23,568 bases of DNA from Chlorokybus atmophyticus. Taxonomy: Eukaryota; Streptophyta; Chlorokybophyceae; Chlorokybales; Chlorokybaceae. Shown here piece after piece: positions 20,021 to 23,568 of this stretch. The translations under genes and the position numbers were made by a program. The stretch covers positions 91,003-114,570 of the forward strand of contig RHPI01002220.1 in NCBI GenBank assembly GCA_009103225.1, read 5' to 3'. The notes beneath the pieces are model-generated. The model made no database searches. It saw only the letters and a list, made by a program, of their open reading frames with translations, and had not been told where the DNA came from. Positions within the stretch are counted from its first letter, which is position 1, and each line of letters starts with the position of its first letter.

Positions 20021-20341
20021 TAAACAGCGAATGGCTATTTTGAGGGGGAGCCTGCCACCAAGGAGAGCCTGCCTACTATCGGTGGCAGAAATTGGTGGTA
20101 GGCGCCTCTCCCACCCGCAAGGACAGGACACCTTATCGGTGTATGTCACTAAAGCACTTCACCAATCCCTGCCACCAATCCCTGCCACCAAGGAGAGCAT
20201 GCCTACCATATGTGGCAGGAATTGGTGGCCGACCCTCCCCCCCCCCCCCCCCCNCCCCCCCCCGCACGCAAGGACAGGACACCTTATTGAAGCATGTCAC
20301 TAAAGCACTTTCATATATAAACAGAGAATGGCTGTTAATGC
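20021..20341 (+). repeat. Imperfect 130-bp tandem duplication with flanking short repeats
   Basis: Unit 1 starts at 20051 and unit 2 at 20181, both with CCTGCCACCAAGGAGAGC. They share GGTGGCAG or TGTGGCAG, then ATTGGTGG, CGCAAGGACAGGACACCTTA and a TGTCACTAAAGCACTT end. A third partial copy, CCCTGCCACCAAT, precedes unit 2. The pair is flanked by TAAACAGCGAATGGCT (near 20021) and TAAACAGAGAATGGCT (near 20318). Unit 2 carries a long poly-C run. Confidence 0.85.
20237..20263 (+). repeat. Poly-C tract containing an unresolved base
   Basis: A run of C with one N at 20254. The true length is probably uncertain, since homopolymers of this size are hard to sequence. Confidence 0.9.
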
Positions 20342-20473
20342 TAGATCGAATATGAGATCTTGCAAATTTTATAAATCCTCACGCTACTGCTGTTGAACAC
20401 TAACATGCTGTGTATGATCTCTCTTGAGGGAGAAGCTTGTTGTTATTGTGCATGTCTTCATGATCACGACCAG

Positions 20474-20612
20474 CACTTATACCTCATACTTGCTTGTGGC
20501 AATCCTCGTTTCCTCATGCGGATGACAAGGATATGGTAGTCCACTTTGAGGTGGGAAATTTTCGTTTCTTGAAAGGTCGGAACACTTGTACCTCGTGCGG
20601 ATGACGAGGATA
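20474..20612 (+). repeat. Direct repeat whose second copy lacks an inner segment
   Basis: Copy 1 (20474-20534) begins CACTTATACCTC and ends ATGCGGATGACAAGGATA. Copy 2 (20583-20612) has CACTTGTACCTC joined directly to GTGCGGATGACGAGGATA, without the intervening roughly 30 bp. Confidence 0.75.
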
Positions 20613-22139
20613 GATAAATATCGTTGCCAAGTGCCACAATCTAATAATTGCTGTTCACTTACAATCAATAGCTCACTGACCACGCGGCTGTGTCGCACAG
20701 CTGGCATGGCATTTTCACATCATCTGGTCATGTATCGGGTTGCGAAGTCTATTCAAGGCTGTCACATTGGTGTGTAGCAACTTGTAGCACAAGGTGAGCA
20801 CGACTTATCAATCTGCCTTAGATTACATTTCATTGCATATGTATAAGCATGTTCATGCAGTGACAACCTCAAAGATTGTAGGAGTGTGAACAAGCCAGCA
20901 GCGTGTTTGTTACTTTTAACGTTTAAGCTTTTATCGTTCACTGACGGGGCATTTGATCAGGCATTCTGCGTTAGTGGCTCTAAGGCCAATAGACATCACT
21001 TCGCTGGACACAAGGATGGAAGGCACGCTCGTTGCTCGCATAGACAGCCTAAAAGCTCATTATACAGTATACCATAAGCTCATACCATAGTATGCACCGT
21101 GCATACATGTGGCACAGTTATTTAAAGAGGTTTTTGGACTGAATTCGTTAGGAGTCTTAACGCCGTTTTTGATTTGTTAAAGCGCGCATGAATGCGGTTG
21201 GAATCCATATTGATTTGACCAAAGGGCTCGAGTTTTTGATTGGTCATGCAATGTCACATGCATGTGCACATGTTCGTTCAACACTTATTGTGTTGTTGGT
21301 TTCTTTTTAACTATAACGTGTTGTAATGCACACCCTCTTAACTTGAAATTCCAGAGAGCTTCGTTACACTTGTTTGGCTACTGTACTATAAAAAGTATTA
21401 TAGATTGCTAAGTTGCAACTGTGTAGTATTGGTCCATAGTCGTGTCATATGCATAGATAAATGAAAGATTTTACAGACCCAACCGAGCAAATTAATGTTG
21501 AGATATGTTGCACCACTAAATTGGCAAAGTCATACGAAAACTGCAGCACAGCATGATACAGTGGGTGATTATGAGATAACTCATGCTATATAAAGCATAT
21601 CATGGTTATTACCCTTGCAATACCATCAATACATGCTAGCACATGTTATTCATTTGCACACACGTTAACAAGTTTGGATGTTGTTCAGGTGATAACACCA
21701 TAGCACATTGCGCAACCGCGTGCTACATACTTAGAGCATGTTTTAGATGTTCACGCCCGCTCATGTGCCGATCAACCAAACGATTAATTTTGCACGAATG
21801 TTTACATTATAAGGGATGGCTTCGCAAGGGGGTTTGCATCGTGAAGGTTTATATTTATATCAGCATGTTACGTAAGTTGCATCAAAATATTAGGCTGGCC
21901 GGTAACTGTATTGCGTTTATTACAGTTGATGGTCAGTCTAGTGTTTATGTACGCATTTGAAAGTTCCATACACCGTACAGTGAGCTTACTTTACCACAAG
22001 TTAAGGCATTCTTGATAGGTATAGAAGTTCTGCCCATTACACCGATCAACAAATGTTTAATTTTGGCTTAGTGATCCATAATAAGGCTGTAAATACACAG
22101 CCTACGTCGCAAATTTTACACGGTGACTGACTAAGGTGA

Positions 22140-22440
22140 CTGAGGGACTGACTAGTACCTGAGCCTGCCTGAAATGTTACTTTTGGACTGTTGGGTTTGC
22201 CGTTGGCTTGAGTGGACGCAGACGGCCGCGGGCCGAAAGTGGTTGTCAGTGGCACTAATCGGCCGAGAGTTGTCAACCAGTTGCCCTTTGGTTGATGTGC
22301 ACAAACGGCCGTCAGCCGGTAGTTACGGACGGCTGACAGCAATAGCCGGCAGTTTCTTTGCCGTTACACTGCTGTCAATATGTGACCCTTGCCGTTTGAC
22401 AAAAGTTGGCAATTCTTGCCGTAAGCCAACACTAACATGC
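22140..22440. repeat. CGGC/GCCG-rich cluster with iterated TTGCCGT and inverted repeats
   Basis: TTGCCGT occurs near 22198, 22359, 22389 and 22417, and CGGCCG three times. Inverted repeats include TCAACCA/TGGTTGA, GTCAGCC/GGCTGAC and GTTGGC/GCCAAC. The cluster is a GC-richer island within AT-rich DNA. No coding frame is supported. Confidence 0.65.
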
Positions 22441-22646
22441 AATGCAGCTTGTACAAACCTTGGACTGACTTGTTTAGTCTTGCACCTATAAGCCCACAAT
22501 ATATACAATGTATCGGCAGTAATGAGAGTATGTCCACTTGCAACTGAGCAGCCGACTTGCGCATGAAACTACCCTATAGCATTGAGTCTAGCTGTCGCAC
22601 TCATGCGCAGCTTGTCCACCCGTGGTGCTTGCCTCAGAACTCCTCC

Positions 22647-23568
22647 TCAAACCCCCTCCTCCTGTTCCTCCTCCGACAAGTCTTTTGCTTCAACATCGGA
22701 GTCATCTTCATCCGCTGCCTCGCTCGCTGACAGTACAGCGGCTACTTCGTCCTTTAGCTTGAATGTTAGCGCCTCGCCGTGCACGCGCATGCGCTTAATG
22801 GTCGCTTTGAGAGTGACCACCTGCATTTGGTAATGCTGTAAGAGTGGCGTGCTGCCAGAGGACTAGCCCATCAGCATACACATGCTTACCTCGTCTTCCG
22901 CTTTGTTGCACTCCGCCAGGCAGACAGACAGCCTGCCGCGCTGCTCTCAGTTCACTCTGACCAACATGGCAATCTGCAAGCATACTGCTTAATTGCCGCT
23001 GGAAACATTAAATCAGGTCATGGATTACCCGTTCGTGGTACTCCGCAGCTTCTCTTTTGCGACTTGTGAGCTCCCGCAAGTAGAAATAGGCTGTGCATTT
23101 GCGAAATTGGTCATGCTGTTCATGTGCATGACACTGGAGGCTGTGCATGAGGGTGTGCATGTGGTATTGACAGTGTATGTCATGTGCAAGATACTTGAGG
23201 CTGTGCATGTGCAAGATAAAAGAACCCTAGCATGTGGCATTGATCGTGCATCGTAACCCACCTTGGTTATGCCAATCTTGTTTGGTCCCTTTGATCATGT
23301 CGCCGTGGTCGCAGCTGCTGGTGGGTCGGATGTTCTTAGAGACAGTACTGTGGTGTGCCTTGCCCACTCGGAGGGGGAGCCCTGTAAGATATCGCCTGAG
23401 TCACTGTTGTCATTGGCTGTGCCCTTGATAGGCATGGTGGGGTTTGACACCAAGGACACCCCTCCGGCACCCTGCCCGCTCTGTGTGCGAACATGGAATT
23501 CATCCCGGACCTCGACCACAATGCCCACTACGCCCCTGGCAGCGCCGCCAACGATCCACCAAACGCCA
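22647..23568 (-). CDS. Unrecognised coiled-coil protein with acidic C terminus, 5'-partial
   Basis: Supported exons in transcript order: 23090-23029, 22940-22890 and 22820-22647; phases agree and the stop is TGA. They encode YFYLRELTSRKREAAEYHER, then RGRLSVCLAECNKAEDE, then VVTLKATIKRMRVHGEALTF followed by KLKDEVAAVL and an acidic tail (ADEDDSDVEAKDLSEEEQEE). The Leu/charged spacing suggests a coiled coil; no family is recognised. A further 5' exon is probable within about 23303-23568, where one frame (GVVGIVVEVRDEFHVRTQSG and onward) is open from the window edge, but its donor and link to the next exon could not be fixed. The 51-nt middle exon rests on phase and on the better coiled-coil reading. 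Confidence 0.5.
23120..23209. repeat. Two copies of a 30-bp repeat at 60-bp spacing
   Basis: The segments at 23120-23149 and 23180-23209 match at 27 of 30 positions; both end GAGGCTGTGCATG. They lie in an intron of the coiled-coil gene, in a TG/CA-rich stretch. Confidence 0.8.

Larger units (their letters stand above)
18214..22646. other. AT-rich region without a supportable gene
   Basis: Base composition changes from GC-rich coding sequence to AT-rich within about 100 bp of 18,250 and stays so to about 22,150. Open frames (for example 19788-20018 and 21643-21960) are short, lack domains and carry no splice context. No tRNA or rRNA was recognised. Contents are direct and inverted repeats listed separately, plus three copies of TAATTGAT at 18748, 18767 and 18780. 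Confidence 0.6.

Noticed and set aside
21643-21960. 105-codon plus-strand frame in AT-rich DNA
   Set aside because: Cys-rich but without a regular zinc-finger spacing; no promoter, splice or homology support.
18214-22646. Organelle-derived insert or tRNA/rRNA gene
   Set aside because: The AT-rich composition suggested it, but no tRNA arms, rRNA core motifs or organelle protein fragments could be seen.
1-23568. CRISPR array, bacterial operon or prophage
   Set aside because: No regularly spaced repeats; all recognised genes are intron-rich and eukaryotic.

Overview
The window is nuclear DNA from a eukaryote, most likely a green alga (chlorophyte). Genes are cut by about 40 short spliceosomal introns. 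The content mixes a plant-type plastid rhomboid protease, a chromatin reader with plant-style Agenet domains, and a flagellar inner-arm dynein chain, which together suggest a photosynthetic flagellate or a lineage that kept flagellar genes. Lineage is inferred from protein resemblance recalled from family knowledge; no database search was possible. Exon models were built by hand from splice signals, reading-frame phase and similarity, and every model given as confident has consistent phases across all its introns.

Layout. (1) 170-2562 (+): 3' part of an ePHD/Agenet chromatin protein, 5' end uncertain. (2) 3237-6376 (-): LEO1, a subunit of the PAF1 transcription elongation complex. (3) 7069-9017 (-): a bacterial-type SAM-dependent methyltransferase of the TIGR00027/LCMT fold with a probable organelle-targeting leader. 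(4) 9289-15055 (+): DNAI3/WDR63 (Chlamydomonas IC140), an intermediate chain of the I1/f inner-arm dynein, in 18 exons. Genes 3 and 4 diverge from a 271-bp shared promoter that carries a telo-box and a triplicated 9-mer. (5) 15915-17405 (-): a rhomboid protease like plant plastid RBL10. (6) 17779-18213 (+): an unrecognised GC-rich ORF with one possible membrane segment. (7) 18214-22646: about 4.4 kb of AT-rich DNA with no supportable gene, but with hairpins, a 130-bp tandem duplication with an unresolved poly-C tract, and a repeat cluster built on TTGCCGT. (8) 22647-23568 (-): 3' part of an unrecognised coiled-coil protein with an acidic tail.

The genes do not form one pathway. Two act in chromatin and transcription (ePHD/Agenet protein, LEO1), one in the axoneme (DNAI3), and one in the plastid (rhomboid). 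The most notable observations are an ePHD zinc finger interrupted by a two-exon Agenet cassette whose removal would keep frame, four GC-AG introns among about 40, and GT-rich/CA-rich tracts at opposite ends of an intron.
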